From NCBI GenBank assembly GCA_937877165.1, contig CALEFO010000194.1:1-64000 (forward strand): a DNA stretch of 64,000 nucleotides. The letters are read 5' to 3'. Numbering within the stretch: the first letter of the stretch is position 1; each line of letters begins with the position of its first letter. Shown piece by piece: positions 1 to 8,797 of this stretch. A program made the translations under genes and the position numbers. This DNA is from an uncultured Lachnospiraceae bacterium. GTDB lineage: Bacteria > Bacillota > Clostridia > Lachnospirales > Lachnospiraceae. The notes below the pieces were generated by a model. That model worked only from the letters and a program-made list of their open reading frames with translations, was not told the origin of the DNA and did no database searches.

Positions 1-10
1 CCCTGATAAT

Positions 11-47
11 AAAAAGCCGGAAGGCAGCCTGTGGCTGGCCCTCCGGC
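11..47 (-). terminator. Rho-independent terminator after tsf
   Basis: On the minus strand a GC-rich stem (GCCGGAGGG pairing with CCTTCCGGC) is followed directly by TTTTTATT. It lies about 45 bases past the tsf stop codon and should end the rpsB-tsf transcript. Confidence 0.9.
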
Positions 48-92
48 AAAATGCACGTCATTCTGCACTTGAAAATCCTTGCACAATCGGGC

Positions 93-1043
93 TCAGGCCT
101 TACCAACCTGCTCCATAACTTCCTTGGCAAAGTTCTCTTCCTTATGCTCCATTCCCTCACCGGTCTCGTAACGGACGAATCTCTTGACAGCGATCTTCGC
201 ACCGTTCTTCTTGCCTACCTCTGCAAGGTATGCAGCAACAGACTGCTTGCCATCCTCAGCCTTGACATAGACCTGATCGTTCAGGCAGATTTCCTTGAAC
301 TCCTTGTTGAGACGGCCGATCAGCATCTTCTCGAGGATCTGCTGAGGCTTTCTCTTGTTCTCCGGGAGAGCATCGTTCTCGGCAACAGCCTGTGCCAGAA
401 GGATCTCCTTCTCATGTGCACGAACCTCTTCCGGGATATCCTCTTCGCCGACATACTTCGGGGACAGGGCTGCAACCTGCATTGCTACGTTGCGGACTGC
501 CTCGCGGATCTCGTCGTTCACAACATCCGTGTCAGCCTCGACCAGAACAGCGATACGTCCGCCGCCGTGTACATAGGAAGCAACGATTCCATTTGCTGCC
601 TCAACCTGCTCGAAGCGGCGAATGGAGAGCTTCTCGGAGATCACTGCAATCATGTCTACCAGGCTCTCGCTGACAGTCTTGGACGGATCCTCCGGCCACT
701 TGTCTGCCAGGAAGCCTTCCAGATCAGCTGCCTTGGTCTCCAGAGCTGCATCTGCAACCTTCTGAACATATGCCTTGAAGGTAGCGTTGCTTGCTACGAA
801 GTCAGTCTCGGAGTTCACCTCTACGACGGCCGCCTTGTTGTCTTCCTTCTGTGCAACATAGCAAAGGCCCTCTGCTGCAATGCGGTTTGCCTTCTTCTCA
901 GCCTTGGCTGCGCCAGCCTTGCGGAGAAGCTCTACCGCCTCGTCGATGTTGCCGTTCGTCTCAGTCAGCGCCTTCTTGCATTCCATGATGCCGGCACCGG
1001 TCATTTCTCTGAGTTCCTTAACCTGAGCTGCTGTAATTGCCAT
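93..1043 (-). CDS. tsf: Translation elongation factor Ts
   Basis: EF-Ts is the cytoplasmic nucleotide exchange factor that removes GDP from EF-Tu. The 316-residue product has the N-terminal UBA-like segment with TGAGIMECKKAL (residues 15-26) and the EF-Tu-contacting TDFV motif at 80-83. The length is normal for a firmicute. It lies directly downstream of rpsB on the same strand, the near-universal bacterial order, and is followed by a strong terminator. Confidence 0.98.
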   Translation of the reverse strand: MAITAAQVKELREMTGAGIMECKKALTETNGNIDEAVELLRKAGAAKAEKKANRIAAEGLCYVAQKEDNKAAVVEVNSETDFVASNATFKAYVQKVADAALETKAADLEGFLADKWPEDPSKTVSESLVDMIAVISEKLSIRRFEQVEAANGIVASYVHGGGRIAVLVEADTDVVNDEIREAVRNVAMQVAALSPKYVGEEDIPEEVRAHEKEILLAQAVAENDALPENKRKPQQILEKMLIGRLNKEFKEICLNDQVYVKAEDGKQSVAAYLAEVGKKNGAKIAVKRFVRYETGEGMEHKEENFAKEVMEQVGKA

Positions 1044-1133
1044 AGCTTTTTCCTTTCTGCCGCACCATGTGCGGCACCTTCCGGAGAATGCCGTTCAAGA
1101 GCATTCCCCGTGCCGATTCATCTTCCTGTGGAA

Positions 1134-1910
1134 TCAGAGTGTTCCCTCTGCTGCCTGCTCAGCCTCGCTTGCTGCGGACTCAGCTGCAAGTGCATCCTGT
1201 CCCTCTGCATCTGCTGCTACGTTCTCTTCGCCCTGACGAGCCTCGATCACAGCGTCTGCCATCTTGGAGCAGAGAAGCTTGACCGCACGGATTGCGTCGT
1301 CATTGCCGGGGATGATGTAATCGAGCTCATCCGGATCGCAGTTGGTATCTGCAATACCGATCAGAGTAATTCCAAGGCTGTGTGCCTCGTTGACGCAGAT
1401 CTTCTCCTTCTTGGGATCTACAACGAAGATTGCATCCGGGATGTGAGCCATGGTCTTGATGCCGCCGATGTTGGCTTCCAGCTTCTCCTGCTCCTTCTTA
1501 AGAGCAGCAACTTCCTTCTTGGGAAGTACATCGAAGGTTCCGTCATTCTCCATCTCGTTGATCTTGTTCAGACGCTCGATTCTGGTCTGGATGGTCTTGA
1601 AGTTGGTCAGCATGCCGCCGAGCCATCTGTGATTGACATAATACATGCCGCAGCGCTCAGCCTCAGCCTTCACGGAATCCTGTGCCTGCTTCTTGGTGCC
1701 GACAAACAGAATGGTGCCGCCCTGCTCTGCGATCTCAAATACTGCCTTGTAAGCCTCGTCAACCTTTACAACAGACTTCTGAAGATCGATGATGTGGATT
1801 CCGTTGCGCTCGGTGAAGATGTAAGGAGCCATCTTAGGATTCCAGCGACGGGTCTGGTGGCCAAAGTGTACGCCTGCCTCAAGCAGTTCTTTCATGGATA
1901 CTACGCTCAT
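1134..1910 (-). CDS. rpsB: 30S ribosomal protein S2
   Basis: S2 is a late-assembling protein of the small ribosomal subunit. The product (258 residues) opens with [20 protein letters not shown], the signature S2 start, and carries the conserved [12 protein letters not shown] segment. The C-terminal tail after about residue 228 is rich in Glu and Ala and of low complexity, as in many clostridial S2 proteins. It is the first gene of the rpsB-tsf operon. Confidence 0.98.
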   Translation of the reverse strand: MSVVSMKELLEAGVHFGHQTRRWNPKMAPYIFTERNGIHIIDLQKSVVKVDEAYKAVFEIAEQGGTILFVGTKKQAQDSVKAEAERCGMYYVNHRWLGGMLTNFKTIQTRIERLNKINEMENDGTFDVLPKKEVAALKKEQEKLEANIGGIKTMAHIPDAIFVVDPKKEKICVNEAHSLGITLIGIADTNCDPDELDYIIPGNDDAIRAVKLLCSKMADAVIEARQGEENVAADAEGQDALAAESAASEAEQAAEGTL

Positions 1911-2100
1911 TTTAATTTCCTCCGTTTATTTGGTTAGTGTGCCGGGAGCAACCGGCCTTCCGCATCTCTTTCGCAGAGAAGACAGACACTCCGTGCCGTC
2001 CTCCAGGACCCATGCCAGCCTTTCGGCCACCGGCATCTGCTGGAAATGCGTGTTCTATAGTCCTTCACTGCACGGCATAAAATCTCCGCACAGCATTCAG

Positions 2101-2129
2101 AGTATAGCATGGCCCGGAGCTGCCCGCAA
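2101..2129 (-). promoter_or_regulatory. Probable rpsB-tsf promoter and leader (gap 1911-2251)
   Basis: Read on the minus strand, a -35 TTGCGG (2124-2129) and a -10 TATACT (2101-2106) are separated by exactly 17 bases. This would give an rpsB leader of about 180 bases. Some ribosomal protein leaders are regulatory, but I see no structure here that I can name. The rest of this 341-base gap holds the codY terminator. Confidence 0.6.
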
Positions 2130-2222
2130 GTACTATCTTGCAGACCGTTCCGGGCCATGTATAAGAATTCTCCTACTCCGATGCGGGAGCAGACACACGC
2201 AGTGTGGATGCTCGAAATAGGA

Positions 2223-2244
2223 GGAGCTGTCATCAGACAGCTCC
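2223..2244 (-). terminator. Stem-loop after codY
   Basis: A perfect 8-bp stem (GGAGCTGT with ACAGCTCC, 6-base loop) lies just beyond the codY stop on the minus strand. The bases after it (TCCTATTTCG) form only a poor U-tract, so termination may be inefficient. Confidence 0.55.
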
Positions 2245-2251
2245 GAGTATC

Positions 2252-3055
2252 CTATTCCTCCAGCCGGCTTCTCATATGATCCAGCTCCTTATAAACCGCG
2301 TCGTTCAGGACCTTGATGTAGGTTCCCTTCATTCCGGAGGACCGGGACTCAATGACGCCCGCAGACTCGAACTTACGCAGTGCATTGACAATGACCGAAC
2401 GGGTGATGCCCGCCTTGTCCGCGATCTTGGAGGCAACGAGGATTCCCTCCCGCTTTCCTTCCATCTCCTCAAAGATGTGAAGGATTGCCTGAATCTCCGT
2501 ATAGGACAGGGTGGAGAACGCCGACTTTACAATGGCGGTTCTGCGGTTTTCTTCCGCGGATTCCTCGGAAACCGCGCGCAGCATTTCCAGGCCGACCACC
2601 GTGGTGCCGTACTCACAGATGATGATGTCATCAATGTCATAGGCGTGTCCCTGATTGTAAATAAACACGGTTCCAAGGCGTTCGCCGGCGATTTCAATCG
2701 GAACGATGATGGCGTTGTGCTCCGAATCCTCCGAGTCAAAGCCGAGCGTCGAAAGCATCACATTCTCATTGGTGGAAAGAATCCCGAGAAGCCGCTCGTT
2801 AAGGCTCCCGTCGATGAACTCGCCGAGGCTGTCCTTCACAAGGCTCTTGATCGGCTGGATTTCGCTCTCCGGCTTTTCCGCTACACCGAGCACCTTCCCC
2901 TTATGAGAAAGAACGAGAACATCGCTGTTCATGATTTCACTCATCACAGCGCAGATGTCATTGAAAACGACTTTCCCCGTGCTGTTGTTGTGCAGGAGCC
3001 GTTCGATCTTTCTTGTCTTGTCCAGAAGCTGTACATTGTTCACATTCTTGCTCAT
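2252..3055 (-). CDS. codY: GTP-sensing global regulator CodY
   Basis: CodY is the DNA-binding regulator that represses stationary-phase and amino-acid genes when GTP and branched-chain amino acids are plentiful. The 267-residue product has the N-terminal GAF-like ligand domain and a C-terminal winged helix-turn-helix with ASKIADKAGITRSVIVNALR, the characteristic recognition region. Its start codon overlaps the topA stop (ATGA), so it is translationally coupled to topA. The related firmicute order topA-codY supports the call. The gene ends at a stem-loop. Confidence 0.97.
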   Translation of the reverse strand: MSKNVNNVQLLDKTRKIERLLHNNSTGKVVFNDICAVMSEIMNSDVLVLSHKGKVLGVAEKPESEIQPIKSLVKDSLGEFIDGSLNERLLGILSTNENVMLSTLGFDSEDSEHNAIIVPIEIAGERLGTVFIYNQGHAYDIDDIIICEYGTTVVGLEMLRAVSEESAEENRRTAIVKSAFSTLSYTEIQAILHIFEEMEGKREGILVASKIADKAGITRSVIVNALRKFESAGVIESRSSGMKGTYIKVLNDAVYKELDHMRSRLEE

Positions 3056-5178
3056 TTTGTCGTTCCTTCCTTCTTATCTGTCACATAGCCGCACTCTTCG
3101 TTGTAGCAGACGAGCTTGTTTCCTTTTTCCAGAAGAATGCTGCCGCAGCGCGGGCATTTCTCACTGGACGGACGGTTCCAGGTCATGAAGTCACACTCCG
3201 GATTGCCAAGGCACCCGTAGTACTTTCTCCCCTTCTTCGTCATCTTGATCACGATGTCCTTGCCGCACTTGGGGCAGGCCACACCGATTTTTTCAAAATA
3301 TGGCTTGGTATTCCGGCACTCCGGGAATCCGGGGCAGGCAAGGAACCTGCCGTGCGGGCCGTACTTGATCACCATGCGGCGGCCGCATTTCTCGCAGATC
3401 TCATCGGACTCCTCATCCTTGATCTCCACCTTCTCCAGCTCTTCATTCGCCTTCTTCACGGCTTCGTCCAGATCCGGATAGAAATTCTCAATAATGGTCT
3501 TCCAGCGAACCTGTCCTTCCGCAACACCATCCAGAAGAGATTCCAGATTGGCGGTGAATGCAGGATCCACAATCTCCGGGAAGGAGGTCTTCATGATATT
3601 GTTGACCGCCTCACCGAGCTCTGTCATGTAAAGGTTCTTGTTCTCCTTCGTGACATAGCGTCTTGCCAGAATGGTGGTGATGGTCGGTGCGTAGGTGGAC
3701 GGACGCCCGATCCCCTGTTCCTCCAGCGCATGCACCAGCGATGCCTCCGTGTAATGCGGAACCGGCTGCGTAAAATGCTGCTCCGCGTCAAGCTCTTCGA
3801 GAGAAAGCTCTGAGCTCTCGTCCACGCCCTTCATGAGCGCGCCCTCCGCCTTGTCGTCATCCGTCGGCTTGTATACCTTCAGGAAGCCCTCGAATGCGAT
3901 CCGGGAAAACGGCATGGTAAACAAGTATTTTCCATCCGGAGAAAGTACGTTCTCCGAGCCTTGCGTCTTTTGTCCCTCTGCAGTCACGATGACTCTCGTC
4001 TGCTCGATCTTCGCTCCTGCCATCCGGCAGGCCATGAAGCGGTTCCAGATCAGCTGATACAGGCGGAACTGTTCCCTTGTCAGCGAATCCTTGATGCTGG
4101 CCGGAGTCCTCGTAATGTCCGTCGGGCGGATGGCTTCATGCGCATCCTGAATCTTGCCGTCCGCCTTCTTCTGCGCACCTTCCGCCAGATACTCTTCTCC
4201 GTATTCCTTGCGGATATACGCCTCGGATGCCGCCATCGCCTCTTCCGAAATTCTCGTGGAATCCGTTCGAAGATACGTGATAATGCCGACGGAGCCGCTT
4301 CCCTTGATCTCCACGCCCTCGTAGAGCTGCTGTGCGATGCGCATCGTCTTCTGGGTGGAGAAATTCAGGGCCTTGGATGCTTCCTGCTGCAATGTCGAGG
4401 TCGTGAACGGAAGAGGAGCCCTTCGCTCACGGATGGAGGTCTTGATCTCCGTAATCTGATAGCTTGCCTTTTCCAGTGCCTTCTTCAGCGCGGCCGCTTC
4501 CGCGCCGTTTGCAATCTCTGCCTTCTTCGTGCTCCCGTCCGGCCCGTAATAATGCGCAATGAGAGGCTTTTTCTCACCCTTCACCTTCAGCACTGCATCC
4601 AGGCTCCAGTACTCTTCCGGAATAAAGGAATTGATCTCATCCTCGCGGTCGCCGATCATCCGGAGGGCAACCGACTGCACACGGCCCGCGGACAGGCCTC
4701 TTTTGACCTTCGCCCACAAAAGCGGTGAAATCTCATAGCCGACAATGCGGTCGAGAACCCGTCGTGCCTGCTGCGCATCCACAAGATTCATATCGATCTC
4801 CCGCGGATGCTTGAAGGACTCGGTGACAGCACTCTTCGTGATCTCGTTGAAGGTGATTCGCGCAACCTTCTTGTCCTCCAGCTTCAATGCCGCCATCAGG
4901 TGCCAGGAAATTGCTTCTCCCTCGCGGTCAGGGTCCGTTGCCAGATAAACCTGATCTGCCTTCTTCACGCGCTTTCTGAGATCAGCCAGAAGATCGCCCT
5001 TTCCGCGGATGGTGATGTATTTCGGTTCAAAATCATGTTCAATATCAATGCCCATCTGGCTTCTGGGAAGATCCCTGACATGTCCCTGACTGGCAGCGAC
5101 GTCGTACTTCTTCCCCAGAAACTTCTTGATGGTTTTCACCTTGGCAGGTGACTCTACAATTACCAGACTCTGTGACAT
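3052..5178 (-). CDS. topA: DNA topoisomerase I (type IA)
   Basis: This enzyme relaxes negatively supercoiled DNA by nicking one strand through a tyrosine linkage. The 708-residue protein has a Toprim domain at the start (Glu9 in VESPAK and the acidic DPDREGE at 82-88) and the active-site tyrosine in TYLRTDSTR (Tyr302). Three C-terminal zinc ribbons begin at CEKCG, CPKCG and CPRCG. Length and order are normal. It heads the topA-codY operon, with a promoter about 110 bases upstream. Confidence 0.98.
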   Translation of the reverse strand: MSQSLVIVESPAKVKTIKKFLGKKYDVAASQGHVRDLPRSQMGIDIEHDFEPKYITIRGKGDLLADLRKRVKKADQVYLATDPDREGEAISWHLMAALKLEDKKVARITFNEITKSAVTESFKHPREIDMNLVDAQQARRVLDRIVGYEISPLLWAKVKRGLSAGRVQSVALRMIGDREDEINSFIPEEYWSLDAVLKVKGEKKPLIAHYYGPDGSTKKAEIANGAEAAALKKALEKASYQITEIKTSIRERRAPLPFTTSTLQQEASKALNFSTQKTMRIAQQLYEGVEIKGSGSVGIITYLRTDSTRISEEAMAASEAYIRKEYGEEYLAEGAQKKADGKIQDAHEAIRPTDITRTPASIKDSLTREQFRLYQLIWNRFMACRMAGAKIEQTRVIVTAEGQKTQGSENVLSPDGKYLFTMPFSRIAFEGFLKVYKPTDDDKAEGALMKGVDESSELSLEELDAEQHFTQPVPHYTEASLVHALEEQGIGRPSTYAPTITTILARRYVTKENKNLYMTELGEAVNNIMKTSFPEIVDPAFTANLESLLDGVAEGQVRWKTIIENFYPDLDEAVKKANEELEKVEIKDEESDEICEKCGRRMVIKYGPHGRFLACPGFPECRNTKPYFEKIGVACPKCGKDIVIKMTKKGRKYYGCLGNPECDFMTWNRPSSEKCPRCGSILLEKGNKLVCYNEECGYVTDKKEGTTK

Positions 5179-5293
5179 TCCGATTGATTCTCCTGCTTAC
5201 AGAATGCAGATTGTATCCATTCAGCCCATTCATTCTGAGATAATCATCAGGATCAGACGGATCACTGCATGTCCCGTGGCGGGACTGCGAATG

Positions 5294-5322
5294 AATATAA
5301 CGCAATTTTGTAGGATTGACAA
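5294..5322 (-). promoter_or_regulatory. Probable sigma-A promoter of topA-codY
   Basis: On the minus strand TTGTCA (5317-5322) and TATATT (5294-5299) are spaced by exactly 17 bases. Transcription would start near 5287, about 110 bases before the topA ATG. No competing promoter of similar quality is visible in the gap between topA and the upstream gene. Confidence 0.7.
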
Positions 5323-5337
5323 GGCAGAATTACAGAC

Positions 5338-5352
5338 AATTTTCGTAATTTT
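5338..5352 (-). promoter_or_regulatory. Possible CodY box upstream of topA-codY
   Basis: The 15 bases AATTTTCGTAATTTT match the CodY consensus (AATTTTCWGAAAATT) at 11 of 15 positions, with the first half-site perfect. The box lies 15 bases upstream of the -35 element. The match is moderate and the region is AT-rich, so chance is possible. If real it suggests autoregulation. Confidence 0.3.
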
Positions 5353-5376
5353 TTCTTAAATCTGTATAATACCAAA

Positions 5377-5413
5377 GGGCCGCTTCGGCATTTTGAAAAT
5401 GTCAAAGCGGCCC
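5377..5413 (-). terminator. Long stem-loop after the aldo/keto reductase gene
   Basis: GGGCCGCTT pairs with AAGCGGCCC, and inner bases (CATTTT with AAAATG) extend the helix. It sits about 30 bases past the reductase stop, on the minus strand, just upstream of the topA promoter. The U-tract is short, so it may act mainly as a 3' stabiliser. Confidence 0.6.
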
Positions 5414-5442
5414 TGATCTAAGCCTGTTCCCACGTATAAAGC

Positions 5443-6420
5443 TTATCCTACATGACGTTCAAACGGCACAAATCCGAGAATGTCATCAATCCTCCGGAGG
5501 ACATCCGGTGTCAGCTCTACCTCTGCCGCCTCCAGATTGCTTTCCAGCTGCGATGCCTTACTTGCTCCGGTAATCACACTGCTCACAATATTCTTTCGGA
5601 GAATCCATGCCAATGCGAGCACCGGCATTTTGATTCCAAGCTCTTTCGCAATTTCCGAAAGTGCCTCCACCTTATCCAGGTTCTCATCCGTCAGCAGATT
5701 GTTGATCTGGCGATCAGCCTGGAAGGTTGCCCTGGATCCCTCCGGATAAGGCTGTCCTTTTTTGTATTTGCCGGTAAGAAGTCCCTGTGCAAGCGGCGAG
5801 AACGGAGTGATGCCATAGCCATACTTCTCACAGATTCCCATGATTTCATGTTCAATGTAGCGATCCATCATGTTGTACTCCGGCTGAACGCTGGTCAAAG
5901 GATAAAGATGATATTCCTCAATGATCTTCTGCGCTTCCTCCAGCCTTGCGCCGCCCCATTCCTCGCTGACACCGTAATAGAGGATCTTACCCTGGGCTAC
6001 CAGATCACTCAGCGCGCGAAGTGTCTCCTCAAGCGGCGTTGTCGTGTCAAAGCGGTGGCAGTAATACAGGTCGATGTAATCCACCCCCAGATTCTTCAGC
6101 GAACGATCCACATTTTCAAAAATGTGCTTTCTGGAAAGCCCCCGTTCGTTCACACCCTCTCCTGTCGGAAAAAAGACTTTGCTTGATACCACATAAGAAC
6201 TGCGCGGATAATCCCGCAGCACTTTGCCAAGAAATTTCTCTGCCTCACCGCCACTGTATGCATCTGCACAATCGAAGAAATTCACACCCTTTTCATAGGC
6301 GAGACGAATCGTCTTCTCTGCGGTTTCCAGCTGCTCCGGATTCGTCAGCTGCGTCATCCAGCTTCCCAGTGCAATCGTGCTTACCTTCAGTCCCGATTTT
6401 CCTACGCTGCGATACTTCAT
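5443..6420 (-). CDS. Aldo/keto reductase, Kv-beta-like
   Basis: This is an NADPH-dependent oxidoreductase of the potassium-channel beta-subunit/YghZ branch of the AKR superfamily. The 325 residues cover a full TIM barrel. The catalytic tetrad is readable: Asp50, Tyr55 (FDCADAYSGG), Lys81 (VSSKVFF) and His122 (YYCHRFD). The start codon overlaps the stop of the cysteine desulfidase gene, and a GGAGG site lies inside that gene, so the two are translationally coupled. The substrate cannot be deduced. Confidence 0.92.
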   Translation of the reverse strand: MKYRSVGKSGLKVSTIALGSWMTQLTNPEQLETAEKTIRLAYEKGVNFFDCADAYSGGEAEKFLGKVLRDYPRSSYVVSSKVFFPTGEGVNERGLSRKHIFENVDRSLKNLGVDYIDLYYCHRFDTTTPLEETLRALSDLVAQGKILYYGVSEEWGGARLEEAQKIIEEYHLYPLTSVQPEYNMMDRYIEHEIMGICEKYGYGITPFSPLAQGLLTGKYKKGQPYPEGSRATFQADRQINNLLTDENLDKVEALSEIAKELGIKMPVLALAWILRKNIVSSVITGASKASQLESNLEAAEVELTPDVLRRIDDILGFVPFERHVG

Positions 6421-7706
6421 TTGCTTGTTCCTCCTACCATAATTTTAATGATTTCCTCATTTGTTTCCTTCATACCGTCATGAGCAAGCTTCCCCACGTT
6501 GGCAATGGTTTCCTCCACGCCTTTTGTGACAATTCCTTCGCCGCCGTGAAATTCCTGTCCATTCCGGTACATTTCATACCCAAAGATTCCTGCCTCTACC
6601 GCAGATGCGATCTTCGCTGCGCAGGAGGCCTTCGCGCCGTCGCACACGATTCCCGATACTACTGCAAGTGCATTGACCACGGTATGAATAATCTCTTCAT
6701 AGCCGCCCCCGCAAAGATATGCGATTCCTGCCCCGGCTCCTGCTCCGGCATTGACTGCGCCGCAATAGGCTGACAATCGTCCGATTTTTGTTTTCTGGTG
6801 AATCGCCGTCAGATTGGACAGTGCCAGGGCGCGATACATTTTCTCTTCCGTGCAGGAAAGCTTCTTTGCATAGATCACAACCGGAACACACGCCGTGATT
6901 CCCTGATTCCCACTTCCTGAATTGATGACGACCGGAAGTTCACAGCCATTCATCCGGGCATCCGACCCTGCTGCCGCATAAGCCCTTGCCAGGATCCGGA
7001 TATCGTCATCTCCGTACAGCTTCTCCATGACCTTTCCGATGTTCGCTCCGTAATCACCATGCATTCCTTCATTGGCAATTGCCATGTTCATTCTCACCTG
7101 AGGCTCCAGAATCGGCCGAATCTCATTTACATCTACGGTCTGGATAAAATCCCAGATTCCCTCCATCGTCAGGCAGCTGCGGTCTGTCAGGCCCTCTTCA
7201 CAGTCCTCCTCAACCGGAATATCCAGCAATGCCTTCCCGTCCTTCTCCTCATGGACAATGTTGGTATGATAGTTGGCAATCCGGACCATTGCAGAGTGTT
7301 CCCCCGCAGACACCGTAACGCAGATATCAAACACCGGTCCGTTGTCAATATGCTGCACCGCAATCGGAGTCCGTTCCACATATGTTCCGATTTCTTCCAG
7401 CTCTTTCTCACTTACCCTGGAAATCACTTCCAATCCAAGCTCTGCCCGCCCAGCCACAATGCCCGCGGCCGCTGCAACCTCAATTCCCTTTCTATGACCC
7501 GTATGCGGCACGATGACCGATTTCACGTTCTTGATCATGCTGCCGCTGGCACCTACCACCACGCGCTCCGGAAGCTCCTGCAGAATTTCTCTGGCTCTTG
7601 CTGCACAATATGCAATTGCAATCGGTTCCGTGCAGCCCATAGCCGGAATCAGTTCTTCCCGTAATATGCTGATGTACGCCTGATATCTCTGGTCCGATCT
7701 GTCCAT
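6417..7706 (-). CDS. L-cysteine desulfidase family protein (CyuA/YhaM type)
   Basis: Family members are iron-sulfur lyases that break L-cysteine into pyruvate, ammonia and sulfide; some relatives act on serine. The 429 residues contain the conserved GCTEP (Cys25) and the downstream cysteines in LSCTEE and VCDGAKASCAAK that ligate the cluster. An AGAGGGG site precedes the ATG. A terminator at 7779-7819 separates it from the GntR gene, so it should have its own promoter, although none is clear. It is coupled to the aldo/keto reductase gene. Confidence 0.88.
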   Translation of the reverse strand: MDRSDQRYQAYISILREELIPAMGCTEPIAIAYCAARAREILQELPERVVVGASGSMIKNVKSVIVPHTGHRKGIEVAAAAGIVAGRAELGLEVISRVSEKELEEIGTYVERTPIAVQHIDNGPVFDICVTVSAGEHSAMVRIANYHTNIVHEEKDGKALLDIPVEEDCEEGLTDRSCLTMEGIWDFIQTVDVNEIRPILEPQVRMNMAIANEGMHGDYGANIGKVMEKLYGDDDIRILARAYAAAGSDARMNGCELPVVINSGSGNQGITACVPVVIYAKKLSCTEEKMYRALALSNLTAIHQKTKIGRLSAYCGAVNAGAGAGAGIAYLCGGGYEEIIHTVVNALAVVSGIVCDGAKASCAAKIASAVEAGIFGYEMYRNGQEFHGGEGIVTKGVEETIANVGKLAHDGMKETNEEIIKIMVGGTSK

Positions 7707-7778
7707 ATGCCCCTCTCTTTCGAAAGCCCTTCTGGTTTTTGCTTTTGATATGTTTTCTGTTATGTTCAGCTTTGTTTT

Positions 7779-7819
7779 AAAAAATTCCGGCTGGTTTTTT
7801 ATCCGGTATCACCAGCCGG
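7779..7819 (-). terminator. Rho-independent terminator after the GntR gene
   Basis: On the minus strand CCGGCTGG pairs with CCAGCCGG and is followed by AATTTTTT. It closes the long operon that starts at 15712 and separates it from the desulfidase-reductase pair. Confidence 0.85.
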
Positions 7820-7879
7820 CTGCACAAATAAATGATGGAGCATAACGCTCCTGCTTCCTTTCAGCGGCGCAGACTCCGT

Positions 7880-8533
7880 CTATATTCTGCCGCTGTCAAT
7901 GTCCCGTTCCAAAAGCTCCAGACTTTCTTTCAAATTCCCCTTCAAAATCTGCTCATAAATCTCCAAATGCGCCCCTGATTCCACCGAAGCAACCATTGTA
8001 TTTTTACTTTTCCAATAATTCTGTGCGTAAAACCGTTTTAGCCTGTCAAGGCAGTTCTTCAAACAGTTATTCAAGACGCGATTATTTGCAAAGGAAGCAA
8101 GCAGAAGATGAAACTCTTCATTATCTTCCCAGACTCTCCAGACATCTACGTTCTTTTTGGAAGCTGCACTTTGAATCTGCTCCTTAAGAGCACTCAGCTG
8201 CTCCTCCCCAAGCAATGGAAACGAGCATTTCAGTGCTTCCGTTTCCAGAAGTCTTCTTACCCAGATTGCCTCCTGCCGTTCACTCTCCTGCACCTGAATG
8301 ACCAGATACCCATAGCGCGGGACACTTTTTAAAACTCCCTCACTGCAGAGCATAATCAAAGCTTCCCGTACTGTCAGCTTACTGACATTCAGAAGCTCTG
8401 CCAATCTCTTCTCATTCATGACCAGATCCTCTGTCGATGCATTCTTGATAATCATCTCCAGAATCTGATCATGTACTCTGTCCTTCAGCGAATCTGTTTT
8501 CATCGGGCAAAATGCCGACTGTTTCACGTCCAT
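7880..8533 (-). CDS. GntR family transcriptional regulator (FadR/FCD type)
   Basis: The protein has an N-terminal winged helix-turn-helix (KRLAELLNVSKLTVREAL) and an all-helical C-terminal FCD ligand domain, 217 residues in all. The reading frame is open to 8701, but I place the start at 8533 because the bases beyond are a dispersed non-coding repeat that ends in the ribosome site GCGGGG. As the last gene before a terminator, it is the likely regulator of the methyltransferase-ABC-peptidase operon. The ligand is unknown. Confidence 0.9.
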   Translation of the reverse strand: MDVKQSAFCPMKTDSLKDRVHDQILEMIIKNASTEDLVMNEKRLAELLNVSKLTVREALIMLCSEGVLKSVPRYGYLVIQVQESERQEAIWVRRLLETEALKCSFPLLGEEQLSALKEQIQSAASKKNVDVWRVWEDNEEFHLLLASFANNRVLNNCLKNCLDRLKRFYAQNYWKSKNTMVASVESGAHLEIYEQILKGNLKESLELLERDIDSGRI

Positions 8534-8536
8534 TTT

Positions 8537-8629
8537 TCTACCCCGCTGAGGCAAAATCCGCGATACCGGAGAGAATTTCGTGAAGGCGAATTCTCTCTGT
8601 GTGCAGAGTGCCGCCTGGTGGCACTCTAA
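8537..8629 (-). repeat. Leader repeat, copy A
   Basis: This is a dispersed element ending just before the GntR start codon. On the minus strand it consists of a hairpin (AGAGTGCC with GGCACTCT), a second hairpin (AGAGAATT with AATTCTCT), then GCCTCAGCGGGGTA, which supplies the Shine-Dalgarno. It aligns over its whole length with copy B at 11292-11387. A TATAAT lies further upstream at 8734-8739. Confidence 0.85.
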
Positions 8630-8797
8630 GCAGGAAAAGACGTCATCAGACAGCTTCGAGTGCAGCAGTTTTGCCGAATGCGGCAGCCGGTGCATCAGCA
8701 TCGCCGCAGTCTATAATTTTCTTCAGTAAATGTATTATAACACACATTCGTTGTTTTCCGGTTCCATCAGAACGCCGCAGGGGCCGGATTCACGGCC

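Noticed and set aside
51..1937. Plus-strand open frame of 628 codons
   Set aside because: It lies opposite tsf and rpsB, which are certain genes. Its Leu/Cys/Ser-rich sequence is a typical antisense shadow of high-codon-bias genes.
8534..8701. N-terminal extension of the GntR protein
   Set aside because: The extra 56 codons cover leader repeat copy A, which also occurs in non-coding positions, and family members start close to the winged helix.
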